Under the pieces are notes generated by a model that was not told the DNA's origin, ran no database searches, and saw only the letters and a list, made by a program, of their open reading frames with translations. From NCBI RefSeq assembly GCF_030814695.1, contig NZ_JAUSVL010000001.1:930001-994000 (forward strand): a DNA stretch of 64,000 nucleotides, in the 5' to 3' direction. Shown here piece by piece: positions 7,219 through 15,812 of this stretch (position 1 is its first letter; each line of letters starts with the position of its first letter). This stretch comes from Oligosphaera ethanolica (GTDB lineage: Bacteria; Verrucomicrobiota; Lentisphaeria; Oligosphaerales; Oligosphaeraceae). Position numbers and translations under genes: made by a program.

Positions 7219-8420
7219 ATAAAACCGTTCAAGTTCCAGACGGGTGGAAACCAGCCAAACTAAAGGATGCAGCTCAGGTAAATCCTCGATCAAATTCTGT
7301 TGATGATGACAGCTTGGTTACATTCCTTCCAATGACCGCTGTATCTGAATCAGGAATAATTCAGGGTGCTGAAATTCGAAAAGCCATCGATGTAAAGAAG
7401 GGTTTCACTTCTTTTGAAACTGGCGATGTCTTGGTCGCCAAAATTACTCCATGTTTTGAGAACAATAAAGGGTGTCTATGCAGGGAGCTAAAAAATGATC
7501 GTGGATATGGCAGCACCGAATTTCATGTTCTTCGCCCAAAGAAGAATATAATGGGCGAGTATCTACATATCCTCACAAGAACGCACCATTTTAGGGGAAC
7601 AGGCGAGCTAAACATGACAGGTACAGCTGGCCAGAAACGTGTTCCTACAATTTTTTTGAAGAACTATGATTTCCATCTCCCCCCGCTACCCGAGCAAAAA
7701 GCCATTGCCGATCTGCTGTCCACCTGGGATGACGCCATCGAGAAAACCGAACGGCTCATTCGGGCGAAGGAAGCCAACTTAAGAGCCCATATTCAAATAC
7801 TGATTAGCCTGCGGTGTAACTCTTGGCTCCACATTAAAACGATTAATATGTTTGACACAATAACTGAAAAAAACTTTCCCGAAGAAGAGCTTCTGTCTGT
7901 TACTCAAGATCATGGCGTTATTCCACGCGACATGCTAGAAGGACGGGTCATGTCACCAGAGGGTACAACTGCTAGCTATAAGCTCATCAAGCAAGGTGAC
8001 TTTGCGATAAGTCTTCGTTCATTCCAAGGAGGCATTGAGTACTCTAATTATCAAGGGATTATCAGCCCTGCGTATACAGTAGTGAGACCGAAAATTGAAC
8101 TGAATAGTGATTTTTATCGGTTGTTTTTTAAGTCCAAACTCTTTATTGAGAAGTACTTAACCCTCGCTGTAATCGGCATCCGAGATGGAAAACAGATAAG
8201 CATACCTGACTTTCTAAGCATTAAGATTCCTGTTCCTCCTCTCAAAGAACAAGAAGAAATTGCTGAAGCGCTAACCACACTTCACCACGAAATCGACCTA
8301 CTGAAACAGCTTGCAGCAAAATATAAGACCCAGAAACGCGGCTTGATGCAGAAGATGCTCACCGGCGCATGGCGCATCAAACCAGAAATCGTTAATCAAT
8401 ACATGGAGAAGGCGAAATGA
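7215..8420 (+). CDS. hsdS: type I restriction specificity subunit, two TRDs
   Basis: This 401-residue HsdS has the full architecture: TRD1 (about residues 5-150), a first conserved helix with LPPLPEQKAIADLLSTWDDA, TRD2 (about residues 215-340) and a second conserved helix with VPPLKEQEEIAEAL. It ends GLMQKMLTGAWRIK. The two TRDs would define a bipartite DNA target. The TRD parts are visibly AT-richer than the conserved helices, as is usual for exchangeable recognition domains. It overlaps both neighbours by ATGA junctions, including the CD-NTase gene downstream. Confidence 0.93.
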   Translation: MNKTVQVPDGWKPAKLKDAAQVNPRSNSVDDDSLVTFLPMTAVSESGIIQGAEIRKAIDVKKGFTSFETGDVLVAKITPCFENNKGCLCRELKNDRGYGSTEFHVLRPKKNIMGEYLHILTRTHHFRGTGELNMTGTAGQKRVPTIFLKNYDFHLPPLPEQKAIADLLSTWDDAIEKTERLIRAKEANLRAHIQILISLRCNSWLHIKTINMFDTITEKNFPEEELLSVTQDHGVIPRDMLEGRVMSPEGTTASYKLIKQGDFAISLRSFQGGIEYSNYQGIISPAYTVVRPKIELNSDFYRLFFKSKLFIEKYLTLAVIGIRDGKQISIPDFLSIKIPVPPLKEQEEIAEALTTLHHEIDLLKQLAAKYKTQKRGLMQKMLTGAWRIKPEIVNQYMEKAK

Positions 8421-9733
8421 CAGTTTCTGAAATGTTTTCAGGTCTCCTTGATAATCTGAAAGTAGATAACGCTGATCAGATCAGCTTAAGATACGGAGAA
8501 ATAACAGCCTGTCTGAACAAAAAATTCAGAGAGACCGAATCCAAGACTGATAACAACCTACAAGTTGGTTCATATGGTCGATGGACTGCCATTAAGGGCA
8601 TATCGGATTTAGATATGCTTTATATCATGCCAAAAGGAAAATGGGATGAATACAAAAACGGTAAACAGTCCCAATTATTGACTGATGTAAAAGACGCCAT
8701 TAAGTCACGTTATCCAAATACAGATGTTCGTGTTGATAGACTGGTTGTTACGGTGACGTATACTAACTTTCATGTTGAAGTGCAGCCCGTTTTTGAAGAG
8801 TCGGACGAAAACGGCGCAAGTTACTTCAATTATCCAGATACCTATAATGGTGGAAGTTGGAAAGTGACTAAGCCAAAGCAAGAGATTACAGCCATGAAGG
8901 AGTTTGTTGACCAGAAAAACAAAAACTTGCGCCGACTATGCAAAATGACTCGTGCTTGGAAAAACAAACATGGTGTCACTATAGGGGGGCTTTTGATAGA
9001 CTCCTTAGCCTACAGCTTTCTCAAATCGACCTCTGCTTATGATGATAAAAGCTTTCTATATTATCACTGGATGAGTCGGGACTTTTTCAAATATCTCATG
9101 GAGCAACCCAATCAGAATCATTACAAGGCGTTAGGAAGCGGTCAAAACGTCAAGGTTAAGAGAAAATTTCAGAAAAAAGCAAAAAAGGCATATGAACTCT
9201 GCCTAGAAGCCATAGAGTCTGAGAAGGAATCTGGTGTTAACAAAAAGTGGAAAAAGATTTTTGGACGACCATTTCCTGATGCTGTTGAGGTTACCAAAGA
9301 AGCTGCACAAGCATCACTTTCATATTCATGGGATAACACTGAAGAATTCATTGAGGATAAATATCGCATTGATATTCGTGATTACATCCTCAGAACTGAT
9401 TGTGACGTTCTGCAAAATGGATTCAGAGAAAATTCTTTGCGTAATATAATTCTTAGTAAAATCCCGTTATTCCCAAGCAAAAAACTCACATTCAGGGTGA
9501 CAGAAATAGACGTTCCATCTCCATATACCATTGAATGGAAAGTTTTAAATCGCGGCGACGTTGCGCAAAGAAAAAATCAAATTCGAGGGCAAATTGTTCG
9601 AGACGATGGACAGCAACAGAAAATCGAACACACCCGGTTTCGCGGGGAGCATTTAGTTGAATGTTACGCCATAAAAAATGGTGTGGTTGTGGCAAAGAGC
9701 AAAATAGATGTGCCAATAGCGTCAGGAGATTGA
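8417..9733 (+). CDS. CD-NTase (CBASS-type nucleotidyltransferase) with AGS-C sensor domain
   Basis: This 438-residue protein carries the nucleotidyltransferase signature GSYGRWTAIKGISDLDM. Gly51-Ser52 and the metal-binding Asp64 and Asp66 are visible, and a third acidic residue is likely Glu121 in HVEVQPVFEE. A helical CD-NTase C-lobe follows to about residue 300. The last 80 residues (PYTIEWKVLNRGDVAQ through GEHLVECYAIKNG) match the AGS-C sensor domain found on DncV/SMODS-like enzymes. These enzymes make cyclic or linear oligonucleotide signals on phage infection and activate an adjacent effector. Here that effector is the membrane protein 1 bp downstream. The start overlaps the hsdS stop (ATGA), tying synthesis to the restriction system. 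The nucleotide product cannot be inferred. Confidence 0.88.
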   Translation: MTVSEMFSGLLDNLKVDNADQISLRYGEITACLNKKFRETESKTDNNLQVGSYGRWTAIKGISDLDMLYIMPKGKWDEYKNGKQSQLLTDVKDAIKSRYPNTDVRVDRLVVTVTYTNFHVEVQPVFEESDENGASYFNYPDTYNGGSWKVTKPKQEITAMKEFVDQKNKNLRRLCKMTRAWKNKHGVTIGGLLIDSLAYSFLKSTSAYDDKSFLYYHWMSRDFFKYLMEQPNQNHYKALGSGQNVKVKRKFQKKAKKAYELCLEAIESEKESGVNKKWKKIFGRPFPDAVEVTKEAAQASLSYSWDNTEEFIEDKYRIDIRDYILRTDCDVLQNGFRENSLRNIILSKIPLFPSKKLTFRVTEIDVPSPYTIEWKVLNRGDVAQRKNQIRGQIVRDDGQQQKIEHTRFRGEHLVECYAIKNGVVVAKSKIDVPIASGD

Positions 9734-9734
9734 T

Positions 9735-10326
9735 ATGAACAAGGAATATCTATTAAAACAAATCGCAGATTCAGCATACAATGTAGGATTTGGTGCAAAG
9801 AAGCATTTTGCGACCTATGACATGGTTGAGAAAGCACCAGGGATTGTCGCATTCCTTTCGATGGGAGTGGGAATCTTTGGGCTAGTCATTGATATCCTCT
9901 CGACCAAGTTATTTTCGGCGATCTTTTTGGTTCTTGGTATAGCCATATTTTACATAGAACGGTACAATTCGAATAATGATGAGTACGCGAAAAAAAGGCT
10001 CAGACTTAACCCAGTTGTTTAACGAGCTTAAAACTCTCTACTTCAGGGTGAAATCATCGAATTCAGACGATTTAAGTAGTGAGGAAGGTGAATTAAAGAG
10101 GATTCTTGATAGCTATTACGGCATTTGTATCTATAAGCAAATATTATTCAGCGACTGGTATGCTCATTATAAGTTCTTCTGGCAGAACCAAATAGATTGG
10201 ATCAACGAACAGAAGCAATTCAAATTCTGGCGAGATAAGGTTCCACTATCCTTAACTGTATTTATCTCCATTCTATTAGCTGGTGGCGTTGCTGTCATTG
10301 TTTGCGCTTGCTTGGGGGTAATATGA
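9735..10326 (+). pseudogene. SLATT-type membrane effector split by a +1 frameshift at an A7 run
   Basis: The first frame (9735-10022, 95 residues) has a short N-terminal helix and two membrane segments, IVAFLSMGVGIFGLVIDI and AIFLVLGIAIFYIERY. Its last residues look unnatural. The +1 frame continues from GSDLTQLFNELKTLYFRV to a final membrane segment, SLTVFISILLAGGVAVIVC, ending at 10326. Removing one A from the seven-A run at 9990-9996 joins the halves into one protein of 196 residues with the layout of the SLATT effectors that accompany CD-NTases. SLATT proteins are thought to form pores and kill infected cells. The break may be a sequencing error, a disabling mutation, a phase-variable tract or a slippage site. 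Confidence 0.75.
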
Positions 10327-10380
10327 GTAGCCCTTTTCCGCGCCATTCGCGTGTTTCGCGGTTAAAAAGAGGATATTCCC

Positions 10381-11727
10381 ATGACTAACGAATCCCAAAA
10401 CATCGAATGGAAACTATCCTGGCACGACGACTACCTGAAATGGATCTGCGGTTTTGCCAATGCGCAAGGCGGGCGGATTTTCATTGGCAAGGATGATGCA
10501 GGAAACGTAACCGGATTGCCAAAGGCCAAGAAGCTGACGGAAGACCTGCCGAACAAGATTCGAGATCAGCTGGGGTTGATGCCGCATATCAATTTGCTGG
10601 AAGAAGATGGCAAAGCCTATCTGGAAATCATCGTCGAACCATCAACCGTGCCAATCTCCTTGCGCGGCTCCTACTACTGGCGCTCCGGCTCGGTGAAGCA
10701 GGAGTTGAAAGGCCACGCACTGACAGAGTTTCTACTCAAGAAAATGGGTATGACCTGGGATCAAGTGATTCAGGAAAGAGCGACGCTGGATGACATCGAC
10801 GAGACAACGATTGCTCTATTCAAAAAGGAAGCGATCACGGCGGGCCGCCTGCCCGATATTTCCGGGCTCTCCACCAAAGAGTTACTCAAAAAGCTCCATC
10901 TGCTCACCGATAAAGGCCTTACCCATGCGGCAATCGTTCTTTTCGGTAAAGATCCCCGTGCGTTTTATCCCAACCTGTTTGTTAAGATTGGCCGCTTTGG
11001 CCTCAACATGGTGGATATGCGCTTTCAGGAGGTATGCGAGGGAAATCTTTTCCAACTCCTTCGCAGTGTAATGGAGCAACTGGAAAAGAAGTTTCTGATC
11101 AAACCTATACGCTTTGAAGGGTTGCGCCGCATTGAGGAATTGGAATATCCGGTTCCGGCATTGCGTGAAATGCTGCTGAATGCACTGGTGCATCGCAATT
11201 ATATGGGAAGCATGACGCAACTCCGGGTGATGGATGACCGGCTTTCGCTGTGGAATGCCGGTACCCTTCCGTTCGAATTAAGTGTTGAAAAGCTGTTTCA
11301 GACGCACCGTTCTATTCCCCGCAACCCGCTCATTGCCGAAGTCTGTTATCGTGTGGGCTATATCGACTCCTGGGGCCGAGGCATTGAAAAGATTACCGAT
11401 GCCTGCAAAGCGGGAGGACTGCCAGAACCGGTCATTGAGGAAAACTCCGGTGGTATTGTCGTTGAGCTAATGAAAGCAACGACTTCCGCAGAGTTGGGTA
11501 ATCAGTTGGGTAATCAGTTGGGTAATCAGTTGGGTAATCAGTTGGGTAATACCAAAGAGCGGATTCTCGCTGAGATGAAAACCAAGCCCAAGATTTCTGC
11601 TGCTCAGATCGCTGAAATATTAGACATCAGCACAACAGCAGTTGAGAAAAACATAAAAAAACTGCGGGAGGATGGCCTGATTGAGCGTATCGGTGGCACC
11701 CGCGGACACTGGGAGGTAAAAGAGTAA
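10381..11727 (+). CDS. AlbA_2/Schlafen-type ATP-binding regulator with LGNQ-repeat linker
   Basis: This 448-residue protein begins with an AlbA_2 (Schlafen-like) domain, recognised from NIEWKLSWHDDYLKWICGFA and ANAQGGRIFIGKDDAGNV. The HATPase-like C-terminal region covers about residues 220-370, with REMLLNALVHRNY and SWGRGIEKITDAC. A linker of repeated LGNQ follows, then a winged-helix domain (ISAAQIAEILDISTTAVEKN). Such proteins are usually called transcriptional regulators and are frequent companions of type I restriction operons. GAGGA precedes the ATG. The 54-bp gap upstream holds only a copy of a CGCGTGTTTCGCGG element. A role in controlling restriction or CBASS genes is inferred. Confidence 0.88.
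   Translation: MTNESQNIEWKLSWHDDYLKWICGFANAQGGRIFIGKDDAGNVTGLPKAKKLTEDLPNKIRDQLGLMPHINLLEEDGKAYLEIIVEPSTVPISLRGSYYWRSGSVKQELKGHALTEFLLKKMGMTWDQVIQERATLDDIDETTIALFKKEAITAGRLPDISGLSTKELLKKLHLLTDKGLTHAAIVLFGKDPRAFYPNLFVKIGRFGLNMVDMRFQEVCEGNLFQLLRSVMEQLEKKFLIKPIRFEGLRRIEELEYPVPALREMLLNALVHRNYMGSMTQLRVMDDRLSLWNAGTLPFELSVEKLFQTHRSIPRNPLIAEVCYRVGYIDSWGRGIEKITDACKAGGLPEPVIEENSGGIVVELMKATTSAELGNQLGNQLGNQLGNQLGNTKERILAEMKTKPKISAAQIAEILDISTTAVEKNIKKLREDGLIERIGGTRGHWEVKE
11494..11550 (+). repeat. 12-bp in-frame tandem repeat encoding LGNQ
   Basis: Four perfect copies of TTGGGTAATCAG plus a partial fifth encode (LGNQ)4-LGNT in the linker of the AlbA-type regulator. Perfect identity suggests recent expansion by slippage. 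Each gain or loss changes linker length by four residues without a frameshift. Confidence 0.95.
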
Positions 11728-11729
11728 TT

Positions 11730-14700
11730 ATGTGTGAATTTGCATCAAATGAAAAACTGACCAGCCAGATACCAGCCTTGCAATTGCTGATTGCGATGGG
11801 TTATGAATACATCTCTCCGAAGGACGCCTTGTCGGAGCGCCAGGGTCGTTATGCCAACGTCTTGTTGGAGAGCACCCTGCGCAGCCAGCTCAAAGAGATC
11901 AACCGCATTCGCTACCGTGGCAACGAGTATCTTTTCAGCGAAGAAAATGTGCAGTCGGCCATTCAGAAGCTGAAAAACATCAAATACGACGGGCTATTGA
12001 AGACCAACGAGGCGATTTACGATCTGCTTACGCTCGGGACGGCCCTGGAGCAGACCATTGAGGGCGACTCGAAAAGCTTCACCATGAACTATATCGACTG
12101 GCGCAATCCCGGTCGCAACACGTTTCAGGTGACCGTCGAATACAGCATTGAACGGTCACGGTCAACAGAGACCGTCCGGCCGGATATTGTTCTCTTTGTC
12201 AATGGCATCCCGTTTTGCGTGATTGAGTGCAAATCGCCGCAGATTGGCGTGGAGCAGGCCGTCTCGCAGTCGATCAGAAATCAGCATGATGACCACATCC
12301 CAAAGCTCTTCATCTACAGTCAGCTGGTCATGGCTCTGAATAAAAACAGCGCCATGTACGCAACAACGGGTACCGCAGCCAAATTCTGGTCCATCTGGAA
12401 GGAACCACAGATGGACCAAAATGGACTCGAATACCAGAAACTGAAGAAGCTGGTTGATGACTCCACAAAAATAGTCTGCGACAATCTCGGTGAATCTGCG
12501 GTCGCCCAGGAGCGCCTGGTGACCGCGCAGGACAAAGCCTTGTATGCGTTGTGCCGTCCGGACAGGCTTTTGGAATTGGCCTGGAAGTTCACGGTGTTTG
12601 ATGGCGGCATCAAAAAGATTGCCCGTTATCAGCAGTATTTCGTCATCAAATCCACCATGAATCGGGTTAAGCACCTCGATAGTACCCAGTCGCGTAATGG
12701 CGGGGTGATCTGGCACACTCAGGGATCCGGCAAGTCCCTGACCATGGTGATGCTGGCCCGTAACCTGGCCCTGGATCCCGAAATTCAGAACCCGCGCATT
12801 GTTTTGGTCACAGACCGTGATGACCTCGACAAGCAGCTGGGAAACACCTTTGCCGCCTGCGGCCTGGAGGCAAACCGGGCGACATCAGGCAGGAACCTGC
12901 TGGAATTGGTCGCGGAGAAGAAGTCCGGCATTATCACAACCCTCATTCACAAATTCGACAAGGCTTACACCTTCAAGAAATATCAAGATGATTCACCCGA
13001 CATCTTCATTCTGGTGGATGAGAGCCACCGTACGCAGTTCGGTTCTTTTTCTGCTCGCATGAGACAGATGTTTCCCCATGCCTGCTACTTAGGGTTTACC
13101 GGCACGCCGCTGTTGAAAAGGGAAAAGAACAACTTCACCAAATTCGGTGAGTTGGTGGACCCCCATTATTCCATCACCCAGGCCGTTGCCGATGGCGCGG
13201 TGGTTCCGCTTCTCTACGAGGGGCGGCATGTGGAAATGACACAAAATCAGGCGGCGGTTGATCTGTGGTTTGAGCGGCACACCCAGGGTCTGACCAAGAA
13301 GCAGCAGGCAGACTTGAAACGGAAATATGCGCGCGCGGAAATGCTGAACAAAGCCGATCAGGTCATCTACATGCGAGCTTTTGACATCAGCGAGCACTTC
13401 CGCGCCAACTGGCAGGCGACAGGATTCAAGGCCCAGCTGGTGGCCCCGAATAAATCATCGGCGCTTAAGTACCATGCGTACTTGAATGAAATTGGCATCG
13501 TCTGTTCCGAGGTTGTGATCTCGCCGCCGGATATGCGTGAAGGCTTTGAGGAGGCCGATGATGAATCAACAGATGAGGTCGTGAAATTCTGGCAAAAAAT
13601 GATGAAGCGCTATGGCAGTGAAGATGAATACACCAAACAGCTTATCAACCAGTTCAAGCACGGTGGCGAACCCGAAATCCTTATTGTGGTTGATAAGCTG
13701 CTCACGGGGTTTGACGCTCCGCGAAACGCAGTCCTCTATCTGTGCCGGGTGTTACGAGAACACACGCTGCTGCAAGCAATTGCCCGGGTCAACCGCCTTC
13801 ATGAGGGTAAGGAGTTCGGCTTTATCGTCGACTACGCCAGCGTCCTCGGCGAGCTGGACAAAGCGCTGACCATGTATAGCGCCTTTGCAGGCTTCGATGA
13901 AGCCGATATGGTCGGCACGCTGACTTCCATTAACCGCGAAATCGATAAACTGCCCAGCCGCTATTCCCATCTATGGGACCTTTTTAACCCGGTTAAGCAC
14001 TCCCACGATGAAGAAGCCTATGAAAGGCTGCTTGCTGATACTGACATCAGAGAAGAGTTTTACGCCCGCCTCGCCGAATTCGGCAAAACCCTCGGCATCG
14101 CACTCTCTTCCGAAAAATTCCTGACCGAAACCAATGAAAAGACCCTGTCCAGGTACAAGGCCGACCTTCAGAAATTCCAGTCACTCAAAGCATCGGTAAA
14201 ATTCCGCTATGCAGAAGCCATTGACTACCGTGATTATGAGCCAAAAATAAGAAAGCTCCTGGATACGCACATTCAGGCCAATGACGTCGTCCAACTGAAT
14301 AAGCCGGTCAATATCTTTGACGATAGCATGTTCGATCAGGTCAAAGAAGAACAAGGCGTGTACCAAACCAAGAAAACAACGGCCTCTAGGGCTGATGCGA
14401 TTGCCCACGCCACCAAGAAGGTCATTACCGAAAATATGGCCGAAGACCCGGCATTTTACGAAAGATTTTCCAAACTCATCCAGCGGGCGATTGATGATTT
14501 CAGGGCGAAGAGGATATCTGACCTAGATTATCTTCATCAGGTGGTGGATTTGCGCAACAAGCTTGTCGGCAAGGTACATGATGATATACCGGCCAGGCTC
14601 TCCGGCAATGAGGATGCCATGGCCTATTTTGGTGTCCTAAAACCATTTTTGGCTGCCGCGATGGACGCGACGAACTTGGACTCACAGAATACACGGAACA

Positions 14701-14993
14701 ACCCAGACGAAGCTCAGAGCAATTCTGCACTCTGCGTTCTGCACTCTGCATTCGCTGAAGAGGCAACTGCCGATGCGGCGTTAGCTATTCATGGCATATT
14801 GGAAAAGCACAATAAGGTCCACTTCTGGGATGATGAAGACGCCCAAAAACATGTGGTTAATGAAATTGACGACTATCTCTATGATGAACTCAAGACGGCA
14901 AAAGGGATCGCTCTGTCGCTTGATCAAATGGACGACATCATCGAGAAAGTCATGCTAGTGGCAAAATTTAGAATGATAAATGATGCGATATGA
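11730..14993 (+). CDS. hsdR: type I restriction endonuclease motor/nuclease subunit
   Basis: This 1087-residue HsdR has an N-terminal nuclease domain with the PD-(D/E)xK motif, PDIVLFVNG at about residue 150 and VIECKSP at about residue 165. The superfamily II translocase follows, with Walker A QGSGKS at about residue 330 and the DESH box in LVDESHRTQFG at about residue 428. Later helicase motifs include VDKLLTGFDAP and ARVNRLHEGKEFG. The C-terminal helical domain contacts HsdM/HsdS. With HsdM and HsdS it cuts unmethylated foreign DNA after translocation. A short low-complexity insertion near residue 985 looks recent. The gene starts 2 bp after the regulator and overlaps the metalloprotease by ATGA. 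Confidence 0.95.
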   Translation: MCEFASNEKLTSQIPALQLLIAMGYEYISPKDALSERQGRYANVLLESTLRSQLKEINRIRYRGNEYLFSEENVQSAIQKLKNIKYDGLLKTNEAIYDLLTLGTALEQTIEGDSKSFTMNYIDWRNPGRNTFQVTVEYSIERSRSTETVRPDIVLFVNGIPFCVIECKSPQIGVEQAVSQSIRNQHDDHIPKLFIYSQLVMALNKNSAMYATTGTAAKFWSIWKEPQMDQNGLEYQKLKKLVDDSTKIVCDNLGESAVAQERLVTAQDKALYALCRPDRLLELAWKFTVFDGGIKKIARYQQYFVIKSTMNRVKHLDSTQSRNGGVIWHTQGSGKSLTMVMLARNLALDPEIQNPRIVLVTDRDDLDKQLGNTFAACGLEANRATSGRNLLELVAEKKSGIITTLIHKFDKAYTFKKYQDDSPDIFILVDESHRTQFGSFSARMRQMFPHACYLGFTGTPLLKREKNNFTKFGELVDPHYSITQAVADGAVVPLLYEGRHVEMTQNQAAVDLWFERHTQGLTKKQQADLKRKYARAEMLNKADQVIYMRAFDISEHFRANWQATGFKAQLVAPNKSSALKYHAYLNEIGIVCSEVVISPPDMREGFEEADDESTDEVVKFWQKMMKRYGSEDEYTKQLINQFKHGGEPEILIVVDKLLTGFDAPRNAVLYLCRVLREHTLLQAIARVNRLHEGKEFGFIVDYASVLGELDKALTMYSAFAGFDEADMVGTLTSINREIDKLPSRYSHLWDLFNPVKHSHDEEAYERLLADTDIREEFYARLAEFGKTLGIALSSEKFLTETNEKTLSRYKADLQKFQSLKASVKFRYAEAIDYRDYEPKIRKLLDTHIQANDVVQLNKPVNIFDDSMFDQVKEEQGVYQTKKTTASRADAIAHATKKVITENMAEDPAFYERFSKLIQRAIDDFRAKRISDLDYLHQVVDLRNKLVGKVHDDIPARLSGNEDAMAYFGVLKPFLAAAMDATNLDSQNTRNNPDEAQSNSALCVLHSAFAEEATADAALAIHGILEKHNKVHFWDDEDAQKHVVNEIDDYLYDELKTAKGIALSLDQMDDIIEKVMLVAKFRMINDAI

Positions 14994-15742
14994 ATGCTGA
15001 ATTAAGCAATACCACTGTTCGTGTTCAACCGTGTCCAACAGTGGTTACCTACGGTACTGTAAAAATCGAGTACCAGCTGTTGCGAGTGAAGCGAAAAACC
15101 TTGGAAATTGCTGTGTGTCCCGACAGTACGGTTGTCGTCAAAGCGCCCGTGCAGGCCGATGTCGCATTGATAGAAACCAAAATCATCAAGCGCGCGCGGT
15201 GGATTCTCAGACAGCTGAATTATTTCAAGCAGTATAACCCAAAGACGCCTGATCGTTGTTACGTCAACGGCGAAAACCATTTGTACCTTGGCAAGCAATA
15301 CCGCCTGAAGTTAGCCGCCGGGACGGAAAACTCGGTAAAATTGTCCCGTGGCTTTTTTCATCTCACTTTGCAGTGCGAAGCGACGCCAAATGCAGCCAGG
15401 ACGCTGTTGAACCAATGGTACTTGGAAAAGGCACGCATGCAATTCGCCGAAAGTCTGGAGCGCTGCTGGCAGAAATTTTCTAGTCGCGGTATTGCCCAGC
15501 CAAAACTAGCCATCAAGCGAATGCAGAAAAGATGGGGCAGTCTTTCAAACAAGTGCACACTAACTCTCAATATTGACTTGATTAAAGCGCCTAAAGAATG
15601 CATTGACTATGTTGTTACGCATGAGCTGTGTCACCTGATATACCATGATCATGGTCCAGATTTTTATAGGCTTCTCGAATCAGTCATCCCGGGCTGGAAA
15701 AAGATAAAAGACAAACTCGAAATCACTATACCGGAAGTTTGA
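14990..15742 (+). CDS. YgjP/DUF45-type zinc metallopeptidase
   Basis: This 250-residue protein ends in a zinc-protease domain. VVTHELCHLIYHDHGPDF contains HELCH (residues 211-215) and a downstream His that complete the metal site of the YgjP-like (SprT/WLM-related) DUF45 family. The KRMQKRWGSLSNKC segment before it is also conserved. Genes of this family commonly end type I restriction operons, usually right after hsdR, and here the start overlaps the hsdR stop. A role in proteolytic control of HsdR or HsdM is often suggested but not proven. Confidence 0.9.
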   Translation: MNAELSNTTVRVQPCPTVVTYGTVKIEYQLLRVKRKTLEIAVCPDSTVVVKAPVQADVALIETKIIKRARWILRQLNYFKQYNPKTPDRCYVNGENHLYLGKQYRLKLAAGTENSVKLSRGFFHLTLQCEATPNAARTLLNQWYLEKARMQFAESLERCWQKFSSRGIAQPKLAIKRMQKRWGSLSNKCTLTLNIDLIKAPKECIDYVVTHELCHLIYHDHGPDFYRLLESVIPGWKKIKDKLEITIPEV

Positions 15743-15756
15743 GGGCCTCGCCGTGA

Positions 15757-15812
15757 TTTCCTGCGTGGGTCGGGGAAATTTCAGCGAAATTTCGCTCTAC
15801 CCACGTAGGAAA
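15757..15812. terminator. imperfect inverted repeat between the defence operon and an IS
   Basis: TTTCCTGCGTGGGT (15757-15770) pairs with ACCCACGTAGGAAA (15799-15812) at 13 of 14 positions. GAAATTTC occurs twice in the loop. It sits between the end of the metallopeptidase gene and the convergent transposase, overlapping the last codons of the latter. It may stop transcription from both sides or be the end structure of the IS. There is no clear T-tract. Confidence 0.4.
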
